A stretch of 64,000 bases of DNA from Protula sp. h YS-2021. Lineage: Eukaryota; Annelida; Polychaeta; Sabellida; Serpulidae. This document shows positions 49,308 through 62,447 of the stretch, piece by piece. Location: assembly GCA_949752745.1 (NCBI GenBank), contig OX457025.1, positions 52,795,869-52,859,868 on the forward strand, read 5' to 3'. Both the position numbers and the translations under genes were made by a program. Position 1 is the stretch's first letter. Every line of letters starts with the position of its first letter. The notes under the pieces are model-generated. The model had not been told where the DNA came from and made no database searches. It saw nothing but the letters and a program-made list of their open reading frames with translations.

Positions 49308-50535
49308 TATCTCGTAAATCGCTCGATACATACATATAAGAAACAAGTAAGTATTTGTGAAACACACGCAGGTCCCAACCGCCACCCCCCAAATTCGTAG
49401 GGGTATAAAGCGATGGCGGACAGACGGACGGACACCCCAAACCTATTGGGCCCTAATCCGAAGGGTTGGTCGTCGTCGTCGTCGGTTTACGCTTTCAGAG
49501 CAAAGCTCTATACGTTTCTATCAGATTCTCTCCACCTAGTACGGTTTTGTGCTAATATTTTGGCTTGTGAGATTGAGTAGATTCCTTTATTTTGTAGATC
49601 GCGTTTTATTGTTGACAGGTATGTTGTTTTTTGCCTTCCTGGGGGTCTTTTTACTGTTCCAATTGCTTCTTTAAGAGCTCTACTTGCTGGTGTCGTTTCA
49701 GGTAATCTGCAGACGTGTCCAAAGAAATTCCAACGACGTTTTCTGATCAGAATAGACCATGGTATTTGGGTTGGGGCCTAATTAATGTTAGCAGCTCTGT
49801 ACCGCCATGTTTACAAGCAGACTCTTCACGGTCGTTGTATGCACATCCACTAATAAAATAGTGCAAAATGTTTTAAGCAATACGTTACTATAGCATATAA
49901 AAAGAATTATATTAAGAATTATATTCCATCACATTTCTGCTAAAACACAAAATTTATAGAAAAGAGGTGGTGGCAAGTAAGTATCCATATATTGCTACAT
50001 ATTATATCCAGCATCATACATAAATTTATACGCCCGAACTCTTTTTTTATTCGAAACAGTCAGAAATTTGTACTCCCGCAAATTCTTCCGCAACATATGT
50101 GTTTCGACTGTTTGCGACGCCGTCACAGGCCATTCAATAAGTAAATACAAAGCATACCTAAAATCCCTAGAATTTTCTTAATTTTATATATTTTATATTT
50201 ATTTTGAACTGCAATACCATACTATTACATTTCATCTAAGAAAAAAATATTGTGCAACTATATCCATTTGTTTTCCGTATGTGGGATTTTTAATACCATG
50301 CTTTCAATATGAAAAATTAGTATTTAACTTAGCTAATATTTAGATGGCTGCTAATGGGAGTATAAGTTTTTATAAAAGCGGTAAAATACAGAATTATACA
50401 TTGATATATAATATTGCGTCATAAGACCGACAAACAACCACAGAAAAACACATTTGGTTCATTACTCGGTTTTGTATTTTAATTCGCTAGCGGCAGTAAT
50501 ACAAGCAGTAAATTACTTTAGTGCATTTGGTAACT
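49308..50535. other. No gene seen
   Basis: 49,370-49,440 holds a 'gcggacagacggacggacac' tail like those of other dispersed repeats here. The rest is AT-rich without recognisable features. Confidence 0.4.
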
Positions 50536-51581
50536 AACTAGATTGGCCAGTGTTTTTGTTAAAACAAAAACGGATATGTCTTCTCCGCCCCCAATCAGTC
50601 ACGTGGAAAAACTTCGCAGTAAACATTTCCGCTACATATGGGTTCTTCTTGCCATGTTTCAGCCTAATCCAACAAACTGTTTCGGAGACATCGCAACAAT
50701 TATGGCCAAAAAATTTTAAAATCAAAAATTGAAAAATTCGCCGAAAATACATTTTCAACGGAAATAAAAAAAAACTTCGCAGTAAACATTTAAACGTTTT
50801 GTGAGTTCTTCCTGCCAAGTTTCAGCCTAATTCAACAAACTGTTTCGGAGATATGCCAACAATATGGCCCAAAAAGTTAAAATTCAAAAATTAAAAAAAA
50901 ATCGCCAAAAATACATTTTCAACGAAAATGAAAAGAAACTTCGCAGTAAACATTTTCACTATATGTGGATTATTCTTGCCACGTTTCAGCCTAATCCAAC
51001 AAACTGTTTTGGAGATATTGCAACAATATGGTCAAAAAAGTTAAAAATCCAAAATTGAAAAATTCGCAAAAAATACATTTTCAACGGAACTGAAAAAAAC
51101 TTCGCAGTAAATATTTACACGTTTTGTGAGTTCTTCTTGCCAAGTTTCAGTCTAATCCAACAAACTGTTTCGGAGATATCGCAACAATATAGCCAAAAAA
51201 AGTTCAAAATCAAAAATTTAAAAATTCGCCAAAAATACATTTTCAGCGGAAATGAAGTAAAACTTCACAGTAAATATTTGCACTATATGTGTGTTGTTCT
51301 TGCCACGTTTCAGCGTAATCCAACAACAAACCGTTTTGGAGAGATAGCCTGCCAAAGTGAAAAAAATGCACGAAACCCCCCCTATGTTCAAAAATTTGCC
51401 CAAAATAGAATTTTTGAGGAAACGAAAAAAAAAATACCACGGGCATCATCTAGACATGTACCCCAATATGTGTGTTTTGAGAAAAATCGACTCATTAATT
51501 TTATAAGAACTCACTGCGGACAGACGGACGGACGGACACACCAAATGCTATATATGTCTCCCTTAGGGGGAGACATATAAT
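50536..51581 (-). mobile_element. Second copy of the gtctccc/gggagac repeat, inverted
   Basis: This matches 7,163-8,144 in reverse: 'ctagattggcca', 'gatatgtcttctccgccccc', about six internal units with 'ctgtttcggagatatcgcaa', then 'gcggacagacggacggac' and 'tatgtctcccttagggggag'. No protein is seen. The open frames are repeats of the unit. Confidence 0.8.
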
Positions 51582-52089
51582 TCCAGTAGACCACGCCTAT
51601 AAGTACATCAGGGTATAACGCCATTGCGCTAATGGCGACGTTTTTATAAAGTCCAATTCTTTTTTCACCATTTTCAAAGAGCTTTTGTCCAAATTTGTTT
51701 TCCCAAAATTGTCTAAAAACTATCGAGAGCTTTAATGTAATTGTTTTTCTTTCTGGAGTCAATCACATTTTTATATGCAAAAAGATGGTGAAAGTAACTA
51801 AAGACATAAGTTTTTGTTGCCAGTTGAGAAATGGTGTCGCCAGATCACTTCTGACTTAAATTTATCACACATTTTTGTTGTCAGTTGGCAGTTTTTTATC
51901 TTCACTGAACTACTTACATACTTGTTTAATAAATAAGTGCCTAATTGTACTATTTTCTTGTTGTTTGCTTCTATGTACAAGTGCACTAAAATAAACAAAC
52001 TGTAAGCTTTGAGTAATTTTATTGTTTCATAGTTGCTTTACACACATTTGTTTATTTTTAGAATTTATTATTCAAAATAAACAATAACA
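51582..52089. other. No gene seen; first of a direct-repeat pair
   Basis: 51,773-51,890 ('tatgcaaaaagatggtgaaa'...'gtcgccagatcacttctgac') is repeated at 52,921-53,030 with changes. No coding content. Confidence 0.5.
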
Positions 52090-52091
52090 TA

Positions 52092-52920
52092 CAGGGGCCC
52101 CTCGTTAATTCGTCCTCGGTTAATTCGGTCCCTCGGCTAATTCGTACCAATTCCGTCGGTCCCGATTTTGGGACCCATTCACTTCTATGTAAAAGTACGA
52201 ATTAACGAGGACTCGGGTAATTCGTCCCAAAATTTACCCTCAATTTTTTCCTATTCTGGTCTTTTAACAATGCAGAACCATACAGATTAGGCATGCCACA
52301 CAGTTAAAACAACACGTTACTCAGGCACCATGTGTAGCCAGATGAAGGGATTGCATAAAGCGCATTGTGGGGCAGTAATGATGGGGGTTTAGGCATTATG
52401 ATTGACATGGTCTTCTCAATACACCGAGCGTCTTAGTGTGCACAGCGTTTTCACTGGCCACTAATCCGGAGCATCGTCTGTCACGCACTATGCAGCAGCT
52501 TAAGATGCCGTTTGTCTTCTGTGGACACTTCGCGCTCCGGAGCGTATTTATAATATGTATACAGTGGTCATGCAATTCAACTTGCAAAATGGCATCAAAA
52601 CAAAAACACAATGATTACACAATGAACCTTAAGTTCAAAGTGTTAAAGCAAATAACGAGTGGCGCAAAAACCAGAACTGAAATAATGACGGAGTACGGGG
52701 TTACCTAAAAGTACATTTGCTTCATGGATAAAGAATAAGAATAAAATAATCAATGGTGTTGAAACCAGCCAATTTGAGCCTGCTCGAAAGCGCGCAAGGC
52801 TTGAAGGTTCATTGTTGTTTTTGTCCATTCGAAAATTTGACCCCCGGTTAATTGGTACCCTCGGTTAATTCGTACTTTTTCCTTTGGTCCCGCGGAGTAC
52901 GAATTAACGAGGGGCCCCTG
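52092..52920 (+). mobile_element. pogo/Tigger-type element 2 (829 bp, internally deleted)
   Basis: Perfect ends CAGGGGCCCCTCGTTAATTC / GAATTAACGAGGGGCCCCTG are flanked by TA. At 52,589-52,850 a + strand frame with stops reads MASKQKHNDYTMNLKFKVLK and then TRTEIMTEYGVT, the CENP-B-type HTH of Tigger transposases. The catalytic part is deleted. Confidence 0.88.
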
Positions 52921-52922
52921 TA

Positions 52923-54140
52923 TATGCAAAAAGATGGCGTAAGTAACTGACGACATAAGGTTTTGTCGCCGATTGAGAAACTGTGTCGCCAGATGACTTC
53001 TGACTTCACACATTTTTGTCGTCAGTTGCTTTTTACACGTAACAGTTCTCTTCTCGTCATGATGCTTGCGCTGAGGCTGGCGATGATGGTTCACTGCCAC
53101 TGCAGGACCACGTAAAGCTTTTGCTAGCGGCCCAATCAAATTGCAATATCTGACCAAGTAATTTTGAGTGAACATAATGAGACCATCATCTTGACATTTC
53201 CCAACTAAGACATCATCTCCGTTGTAGTGATATGGCTCAATTGTTATCAAAGCCATTTTCATCTATTAAACATCTGTTTAACATAAATACAAGCGGACTA
53301 GTCATATTTAAACTGTACCACTGACAAAGTTTCGCTACAATATTTTCTATAATTAACCCCGTAGAAATTCTATTCATATCTCACTAGAAAGATGAGAGAA
53401 AACTGTGACACAACGTGACCTGTTTGTTAATTTCTTCGATATTTCTTATTTCTATAAGACAGTTTTTCAAATTTTCCAATTTTAATGTTTATCTTGTATT
53501 TCACTCGAAGTTTCGCCACAATAATTTCTACAATTTGACACGTAGATTTTTTCTTCATATATCATTTGAAAGCGTGAACAAAGTCATCAACCATGACATG
53601 GGCGTCTTTTTTCTATTTTTTGCTTACAATAGGAAATAAAACTTTTATAGTGGTGAGGTCAACCCTAATTATCATAACCAAAGTGCGCCGCTCGCCATTT
53701 GACTTTGACTAAGTTTTATCGAGTAATATATGTTGATAAGGTTATGTATCGGACCTGCTTTTTACACGTAACAATTATCTTCTCGTCTTGTCTTGACGGT
53801 GCGTAGGAATAATAACAAAAGCACAGTTTTAATCACGTGCGTTTGTTTACATTTTACAACGTTTATACTTATATTTAAATGAAGCAAAGCGAAACAAAAG
53901 AGGCTCCACTCATGTCGCGTATTGGCAGATAACTTGAGCAAAATCCGAGCTCCAAGTTAACGGTGGTTTTGATTTCTTTCAGAGATCGGTCATTATTTGA
54001 CTTATTTGTCTGCTTTTAGTTTTTTGACAATTAAAAAAATCAAAAGCTAAATTTATTAATGCAAAATTTACTAGAAAAACTGAAAATAAAAAAGTTGTTG
54101 ACGGTTAACTTTTCGATATCGGAAGCTGGATGGTCAGCTT
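52923..54140. other. No gene seen
   Basis: Contains the second direct repeat (to 53,030) and a phrase 'ctttttacacgtaac' near 53,029 and 53,758. Short frames are not recognisable. Confidence 0.4.
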
Positions 54141-54149
54141 CGTCTGTGT

Positions 54150-56105
54150 GTGTACTTTGGTCTCCCTATTTGCTATTTTTTATCTATGGTCTCTCTTAAG
54201 TGACACCTTTAGTGTCTTTTAACATATACAAAAGGTCTCCTTATGCTGGCATATTCTGTGTGCATATACAGTGAAACCCCGCTATTAGCGACAAAAAGTA
54301 ACTGAATACTTTTGCCCCTAATGGCGGGGTGTCCCCAATTTCGAGGTCCTGTTCTATCTGACAACTACAACTAAAATCTCCGCCTATTTTTCGTACACTT
54401 TTTCCATCACTAGCTTTGATTATTTTAACTTTATCAGATAGCGAGAGGTCGTTCCGTTTTCTTTTCACATCACCGATATTCAGACTTAACACGTTGTATA
54501 GCATCTTAACTGAGTATAACACAATGAATTAATTGTTTTATTTATACGCATTTTAAAAGACTGAGCACATGTCAATAGAGTTCAGTCGTATTTAGCTTCT
54601 CCCTTAAGCACACATCTTTTGTAATAGCCCTATTGTCTTTACATGCACTGTACTCAGAACCCATAGATAACAATAGCGTAAAAAACTTGACTAAGTCTCG
54701 AGGAGTACGTCTATCCCCCGTGGGAGATATGGTTTGTGTAAGGCTGTTGCGTGTTGACTACGCAAAATTTAAAAGTGGAAGGATAGGCAGACGCAGTGTC
54801 TAACATTCCGACGAATCAATCCATTAACCAGTAGGCGCGTGAGAATGTCGTAGGTACGCTAAGTACAGCGCCGATTTTGAAAAATCCGCCATTTTGTCAA
54901 GTCCCAGCCGGAAAATGCTTAATCACTGCGCTGCGGAAGGTCTCAGGGAACTTGTGTGCAGAATTTGAAACGAATCCATCCATTTTTGTGGCCTGTAGGC
55001 GCGTGAGACTGCCGTATATACGTCCAGTGCCAATTTTCAAAAGTCCGCCATTTTGCCCAATCCGGAAAATTCTTGACCATTGCACTGCGGAAGGTTCCAG
55101 AGAAGCCGTGTACAAAATATGAAACGAATTCATCTATTAATGTGGCCTGTAGGCGGGTGAGACTGCCGTATATACGCTAAGTCCAGTGCCGATTTTCAAA
55201 AGTCCGCCATTTTGTCATTTTTTTCCGATCCAACAAAAATATTCTTAGTCAGTGCACTGCGGAAGGGTTTAGAGAAGACGTGTACAAAATTTGAAACGAA
55301 TGCATGTACTAATGTGGCCTGTAGGCGCGTGAGACTGAAGCGTGACAGACAGACAGACAGACCGAAAAGTTCAAAACTATATCCCTCCGTTCCACAGGGG
55401 ATAACAAACACTACCGAGTAACAAGCTGATAGAGGTTGTTTATATAACGTACAAAATATGGACAGCAATTTGACTGTCCACAATAAAGGGATTTTTTTAA
55501 ATGTGTAACCGTACTTACGGGATAAAAATAGTGTCCCTAATTCTGAACAGAGGGGTGTCCACAATGGAGGGGTCTAGATATAACAGAACTCTATGGCGTT
55601 TTAAAACAGAGTGAAAAATGCTGTACATAATTCAGGGGTATCCATAATAGAGTCGTGTCTATATCCGGGGTTTTATTGTACTATCAAATGTGTGTATATA
55701 TTATCAACTTCTTTGGTAGTGTCATTGTAGGTTCAATTCCTGCAGGGTGCACGCATAACGATTTCTTATGTGGAGTTACTGCGCTCTCCGGTGGTGGCAC
55801 ATCAAACTTTGGTAATATAGTAAATAGGGGGATCAAATGCGCATCATATATAATAATCATTGATATATAACCCAAAAATGCAAATTTGGGAGACCATACT
55901 TTGGTCTCCCTATTTACTATTTTTATCTATGGTCTCTCTAAGTGACACCTTTAATGTCTTTTAACATATTCAAAAGGTCTCCCTATGTTGCCATATTATG
56001 TGTGCATATATTATTAAATCTGTGCATATATTATCACCTTTTTGTTAGTGTCATTGTAGGTTCAACTCCTGCAGGGTGTACGCATAACGATTTCTTATGT
56101 GGAGT
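54150..56105. repeat. SINE-like units split by Tigger 3 (54,150-54,268 and 55,679-56,105)
   Basis: The phrase 'ctgtgtgcatata' stops at 54,268 and resumes at 55,679 with 'ctatcaaatgtgtgtata', as in the intact copy at 44,730-44,760. So Tigger 3 landed inside a unit at TA. A second unit follows from about 55,890. Confidence 0.75.
54269..55678 (-). mobile_element. pogo/Tigger-type element 3 (1.4 kb)
   Basis: Ends CAGTGAAACCCCGCTATTAG and (reversed) CAATAAAACCCCGGATATAG are flanked by TA. On the - strand KRKRNDLSLSDKVKIIKASD with KSVRKIGG (54,360-54,470) is a CENP-B/Tigger HTH. The interior (54,860-55,345) is three tandem units of about 165 bp ('gtccgccattttg', 'ctgcggaagg', 'tgtggcctgtaggcgcgtga') ending in a gacagacagacag tail. 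Confidence 0.82.
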
Positions 56106-56357
56106 TACTAAATAATAAGGAAGCCCCGATCTACCCACCATTGATCCGATGCATCCGCATAATCTAGTATTTTAATAAAGAAGTCAGAAAATATTAAAAA
56201 GCCACATACCGAGTTTCATGAAATTTTTTGCAGGAGTTTTTAAGTGTTAACAAGCTCTTGCTGACAGACCGACCGACACGTGGTCGATCGCATATATGCC
56301 CCCTGTGGGGAAAAATGAATAACTGTGAGTGTGGAGAGAGGGGGACAGCTGTTGAAT
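56106..56357. repeat. Repeat tail also found at 61,060-61,218
   Basis: 56,245-56,357 ('ctgacagaccgaccgacacg', 'ccccctgtggggaaaaatga', 'ggggacagctgttgaa') is nearly identical to 61,105-61,218. 56,115-56,190 matches 45,410-45,480. Confidence 0.7.
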
Positions 56358-56363
56358 GGGTTA

Positions 56364-59300
56364 CGTATAAGTAAAGAATGTCAAAACACAGCAGAAAAGA
56401 TGTCAAATTGGATCTGGCTGAAACGACACGACAAGCAATGGTTACCATCATGATTGTGCCTCATCTCTCTAAGACGGTGGAATGATCAACTACCGTGGCC
56501 CGGCCGCCTAAATGGTCTGATGATGAAACGGGCGAAACCAACAACCAACAAAAGGCGGTGCATCACTGATGACAAAGAGAGATGAAATGCAGGAAACAAG
56601 AAACAAACCTGTAAGCTATAGTTACCACACCTGGATACAACCCAGTGACCGCCGGGAAAGGCCGGCTACAACTCGGTAAGACGAGCTACGACCTGGTAAG
56701 ACGGGTGACATTGGCAGAGACCAAACAAAGCAGCATGAAGGGTCGGCACCCCCGCATGTGAAGTTATTAATCGCTACAAAGAGACATAAGAGAAAATATC
56801 CCCACGGCGACCCGAGAGGGGGGAAGGATTAGGCGTCGGAACGGACGGAACAAATGGAGACGATCACGCTTCCGGAGAGAAACACGAACCAAGAACAACG
56901 AGTATGCAAGTGTGGCAAAGTGTTGAAAAATGAAAAGGGTTTGAGAATACACCAAGGAAGGGTATATAAAAACGAAAAGCAGCAGCAACGGACAGCCCCA
57001 GTGGTTGGTCAGGCGGAGGAGGTCCAGAACCCGGATGCAAACCACAGTGTTCAGGACCACCATGCTGTTGAAGACAGAGCAGGCGAAGTAGAACAGCGAA
57101 AAGACAGGATTAAATGGCCAGCAAGTAGCAAGGAATTAGATTGGAAACATCTGGAAGATGATCTAGTAGGAATCTTGGACACATCAATGAAAGGCAAAGT
57201 GACCGAGAAAATAAATACCCTCACGAAGATAGTGTATACAGTATCAAAGGAAAGATTTGGAGTGATTGAGAGGACACCATCTGTGAATAGTAACAAACAC
57301 GAGAACCGAAGAGATAGGAGGAAAGAAGAGGTGAGAAGAGAACTGAAGGCGCTCTCAAAAAGATGGAAACAAGCAAAAGCGGAGGAAAAAGGAGCATTGG
57401 ATGACCTACGCCAACAATTGAGAAAGAAACTAAAAAAGCTGAGACAAGCAGAACAACAACGTAGGAAATGTAAAAGGAGCCGTAAAGAAAAAGAGCAATT
57501 CATCTCACATCCATTTAAGTATACATCAGATTTACTTGGGAAGGAAAAAAGCGGGAAACTCACATGTAGTCAAAGGAAAGTTGAAGAACATCTAGCAACG
57601 GTCCATAATGATAAGAACAGAGAAGATCCACTCCCAGTTTTTGACTACTTAGAAACACCAGAAAGACCAACGACAGAGTTTCAGAGTGGAGATATCACAT
57701 GGAAGGAGGTGAAAGAAGTCGTCAAGAAAGCAAGAGCAAAGTCAGCACCTGGCCCCAGCGGAATACCATACTTAGTGTACAAGAAATGCCCGCGTTTATT
57801 ACACATGCTGTGGCGCCAGCTCGTGGTAGTTTGGAGGAAAAGAAACATACCAGGGGAATGGACAAGAGCGGAAGGCTGCTTTGTTCCAAAAGAAGTAAAC
57901 TCCTCAAGCATAGACCAGTTCCGCACGATATCTTTGCTTGATGTTAAAGGGAAAATCTTCTTCTCAATAATAGCACGACGACTAACAAACTACATGGTCA
58001 AGAACGGGTACATTGATACATCAACTCAGAAAGGAGGCGTCGAAGGTTTCTCCGGATGTTGGGAGCATAACAGTATGATAACAAAACTTATACCAGATGC
58101 CAAAACGAGACGAGGAAACATCACGTTAATATGGTTGGACCTAGCAAACGCGTACGGCTCAGTACCACACGAGCTTGTTATGTTGGCACTAGAGAAGTAC
58201 AACGTACCAGAGAAACTAATCAACATTATCAAGAACTACTTCCAAAAGCTCAAATTCAGATTCACCACAACCGACTTTACAACAAAGTGGCAGCGACTAG
58301 AGAAGGGTATAATCACGGGCTGCACGGTATCGGTTATAGTATTCCTGGCTGCTATGAACATCATGATAAAGACCGCAGAAAAAGAATGCAAGGGACCAAA
58401 GGTGAATGAAATTCAACAAAAACCGATCAAAGCATTTATGGACGATCTAACTATAAATACAGCACAACCACAAGGCGCGAGGTGGATTTTAAACAAACTT
58501 TATGAGCTAACAGTATGGGCAAGAATGGCATTCGAGGCACGAAAATGTAGGAGTTTAGTCATCATCAAAGGGAAAATAGGAAAGAACGTGAAATTTAAGA
58601 TTGGAGACGTTACCATCCCGACAGTGAGTGAAGAACCGGTGAAGTGCCTTGGAAAATGGTACGATGGAAGCTTACGCGACACGGAAAATTCCAGGAAAAC
58701 TATCCAGCAGCTATAAGAACATCTGTGCAAAATAGAAAAGGCCCCGCTACCTGGAAGATACAAGGCATGGCGTTTCCAGCACGGTGTGATGCCACGACTA
58801 TCATGGCCAGTGCTCATGTACGACATCCCGATGAGCAGTGTGGAAGAAATGGAAAGGATGGCAAGCAAGCAATTGCGCAAGTGGCTCGTCGTCCCCCCAG
58901 AGTTTTTCTGCGGTGGGACTCTATGGGAAAACCAACAAGCTTCAGCTGCCGCTGTCATCAGTGAAAGAAGAATACAAAGTTAGCCGCGTAAGAGGACAAG
59001 TGATGCTCGACGAATCAAAAGACAATACAATACGAGGAGCAAAAGTTCAACTGAGTCAACGTGGGCGCTGGTCAGTGCAGAAGAGCATTGAAGATGCGAA
59101 GAGCAGAGTACAAAACAAAGAATTAGTCGAAACTGTGAGACAAGGGAGAAGAGGCCTAGATGTAACACCACGAGTGAAATGGACCGAGGCAAACACCAAG
59201 GAGAGAAGGTCCATAATACAACGTGAGATACGAGAGAGTGAAGAAGATCAACGAAGAGTAAAGGCAGTGGGTATGGGCGCCCAGGGAGCCTGGACGAGAT

Positions 59301-60287
59301 GGGAAAGTGCAACACCAAGAAAAGTGACATGGCACGAAATACTGCAAAAACAACATATGCAGCTTGGATTCCTGCTACGTAGTGTATACGACCTACTACC
59401 AACACCCGCAAACCTTAAACTATGGTACAAGACAGAAGACGACGGTTGCAAACTGTGTGGAAAGAGAGGGACATTGGAGCATGTACTGTCATCGTGCAGA
59501 ACAGTTCTTACTCAAGGAAGGTACCGATGGAGACATGACAAAGTATTAGAAGCTATCTCGTCAATATTAGTGCCAGTCGTTAACAAAGAAAACAACACAA
59601 AACCACAAAGAACACTAACATGAATCAAATTTGTCAAAGCAGGAGAAGAACAGAAGCAACGTAGAAGCACAGTTGGTGTCTTAGCAACAGCAACAGACTG
59701 GAAAATACGCGTAGATTTGCGTAGAAAACTGCAGTTCCCTGAAAACTGCAGTTCCCTGGAGAGATCACATCTACAACATTGAGACCAGATATAGTGCTGT
59801 GGTCAACAAAAACACGCCAAGTGATTATGATAGAATTGACAGTGCCATGGGAGGAAAACATAGAAATTGCGAACGAGAGGAAAAGAACAAAGTACGATGA
59901 ATTGAAAGCCGCGTGTGAAGAAGCCCGCTGGAAAGTGTGGTGTATGCCTATCGAAGTAGGGTGTAGAGGATTCATGGGAAAATCAGTATGGGTGTAAATT
60001 ACTCGGTATAGGTGGCAACATCAGGAAACGTATAAGTAAAGAATGTCAAAACACAGCAGAAAAGACGTCAAATTGGATCTAGCTGAAACGACACGACAAG
60101 CAATGGTTACCATCATGATTGTGCCTCATCTCTCTAAGACGGTGGATTGATCAACTACCGTGGCCCGGCCGCCTAAATAGTCTGATGATGAAACGGGCGA
60201 AACCAACAACCAACAAAAGGCGGTGCATCACTGATGACAAAGAGAGATGAAATGCAGGAAACAAGAAACAAACCTGTAAGCTATAGT
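56364..60287 (+). mobile_element. Non-LTR retrotransposon with restriction-like endonuclease between 259-bp direct repeats
   Basis: A reverse transcriptase/endonuclease gene lies between two 259-bp direct copies (56,364-56,622 and 60,029-60,287; four differences seen). The second copy fits the element's 3' untranslated region, so the first could be the 3' end of a preceding, otherwise deleted copy. This gives an LTR-like look without being an LTR element. Confidence 0.75.
56854..59997 (+). pseudogene. R2/NeSL-group LINE polyprotein (zinc finger, RT, C-terminal endonuclease), broken
   Basis: The ATG at 56,854 opens METITLPERN. Next come a C2H2-like finger (CKCGKVLKNEKGLRIHQG), a basic coil, and the RT core (APGPSGIPYLVYKKCP; LIWLDLANAYGSVPHELV; GIITGCTVSVIVF; AFMDDLTI). 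After an in-frame TAA at 58,714 the frame continues to about 58,960, shifts to a second frame (to 59,621) with a CKLCGKRGTLEHVLSSC knuckle, then shifts at a 17-bp duplication (about 59,740) into RPDIVLWSTK...IELTVPWEEN...ERKRTKY, a PD-(D/E)xK restriction-like endonuclease. About 1,050 codons in all, inactive. Clade placement is from motif memory. Confidence 0.88.
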
Positions 60288-61220
60288 CTGTTACAGGTGA
60301 ACAACTTAAGTGCTACAATTAAGTTAGCCATTGATTATGTGAGCCCATTCAATACCAATGAGTATCTGAGGAATTTGAGACGAATCAAGAAAGAAACTCA
60401 CAGAGAAGATTATATTGGCATTGTGCGCGTTCTATATTACGGCCTGTTGAGAGCACTTAAGACTTTGCAAAGCGCTGATGAGGTCCGCAAACAAGTTGCC
60501 GAAAACAAGACAGAGGTTTGTACATAAAATAATACCATTATTACATATGTAGATAACCTACACAGTTCAAATGTCCATGAAATGAAATTGATTGGATAGC
60601 GACAATAGTTTTGCTATAATTAACTTTCAAAATGATACCGGGAGTCTCCAAAAAGAAGCCCAGGGCTTATAAACGGAAACTCGACACTAACCCATTGACA
60701 ATACCGATCCTTGTTAGTGCCCACAGAAAATACACACCAAGTTTCATTAAAATCCTTCCAGTTGTTCTTGAGATATCGCGTTAACAAATTCATTCCAATG
60801 CTGAATGATTTCCAGAATTTCATAAATTTCGAAGTGCATTTGGCTCATTTTCCTTTGGCCAACCTAACCCATTGACAATACTGATCCTTGGTAGTGCGCA
60901 CAGAATATACACACCAAGTTTCATTAAAATCATTGCAGTTGTTCTTGAAATATCGTGTTAACAAGTCAACCAAGAGCTGAAATTTTCCAGCTGCTCCATT
61001 TTGATTAAACGAACATGGCCCATTTGCAATGCCGATCTGTGTTTGTTGCCATAGAAGCTCAGTTTCATGAAAATCCTTGCAGCAGTTTTTAAGTTAGCGT
61101 GTTAATAAGCTCTTGCTGACAGACCGACAGACCGACCGACACGTGGTCGATCGCATATATTCCCCCTGTGGGGAAAAATGAATAACTGTGAGTGTGGAGA
61201 GAGGGGGACAGCTGTTGAAG
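60288..61220. repeat. Degenerate tandem units (about 175 bp) and tail
   Basis: 'aacccattgacaataccgat' followed by 'accaagtttcattaaaatc' and 'gttcttgagatatcg' recurs at about 60,690, 60,865 and 61,015. The tail at 61,105-61,218 matches 56,245-56,357. A short + frame at 60,234-60,527 is not recognised. Confidence 0.65.
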
Positions 61221-62447
61221 AGTATGACAGGTCGGTGCGTGTAAAATTATGAAGAAACCGCCAACCATGCACACCAATGGGCCCATTTCAGCCAGTACAC
61301 AATGACAACGTACGTCAGAAGATTACGCACTTAAAAACAGGCCGCAATTTTTCAATAAAATGAACAACCCAACCAAAAGGAAAACAAAACTTTTCATAAC
61401 AGTATATAAAATTAATCACACAAGAATTGTTCATAATAGCTTTGCTATTGAACTTAAAAATGTGATAATACGGAAGCAGAGTGCCATGGTTTCTTCCGAT
61501 GATAGCGGGGTGTCAGTCTTCAAAACTGCACTGTATTTCTTCTCCCTGACATAGTTTATAAACTTTTTCCTATAGTAAAGTGACTTTTAAGAAGAAACAA
61601 TGATAGTTTATGTAGCTTTCCGTTATTACGAAAACTGTGCAGCGATTTTTAGAGGTCTGAAAATATCAGCTTCCCGCCATACCAAGTTCACATCCCCACC
61701 ATCTTGAGGTATACCCTACACGTGTTTTTAATTTGCCGCCATGTAATTGATCCAGCAAACATGTGAAAACCACGCTGAGGCCACCTGATTGACCAGAAAT
61801 TGTCAAAAAACATAATTAATATGTACAAACCGTTCACACACTTTTCTATTGCAGTACCCCCTACAGTTTCAGTGAAACACACCAAACACACTGAAATTTA
61901 AGTGAAAACCAGATTTTATGCAAAGTGGGCCCAAGGCGGATATGGAATTAATGTGTACTTTGCACATTCGAGCCAAAATAAAAGTGTAAACTTAGTTGGC
62001 TTCCGGCTCGAGAAGCCCACTTTGCAAAAAAAGGCCCACTTCGAAGGTCTTAAATTGACGAAAAAAACTAACACACTGCCGAGTTCGCGGGGTACACGAC
62101 CTCTCTCACACACACACACACAGAACGTAGAAACACTATATGTCTCCCCTTGGTCGGGGAGACATAATGACCTCAAAGCAATCCGCATCATAGTTGGAGA
62201 GATAAGCTGTCGACAAAACAGGGCAGAAAAAAGTGACAGATAGACGGACAGACAAGACGGAGAACACCCAAACTAATACCTCCCTTCCCGGGTCTAAAGC
62301 CCCTGGCTGGGGGTTAACAAACTGTATTCGTGAGTCAAAAATACAGACCAGACGATGATGATCTACATCTGAAGAGTTGCAAAGTGATACGTATACCAGT
62401 TTGTGGTTTGAGACCATGTGTGCCAGAGACTGCAGTGTCACATACGT
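61221..62447. other. No gene seen; short gtctccc palindrome at about 62,138-62,170
   Basis: The piece tatgtctccccttggtcggg followed by 'gagacataa' resembles the end of the 7,163-8,144 repeat without its body. A (CA)n run and gacagatagacgg tail are nearby. No coding region is recognised; the sequence after 62,448 would be 3' untranslated DNA of the zinc-finger gene. Confidence 0.4.

Noticed and set aside
60189..60215. Hammerhead-ribozyme-like bases (ctgatga...gaaac) in the 259-bp direct repeats
   Set aside because: The segment between the two conserved boxes cannot form stem II and no fitting cleavage stem was found. A covariance-model search would be decisive.
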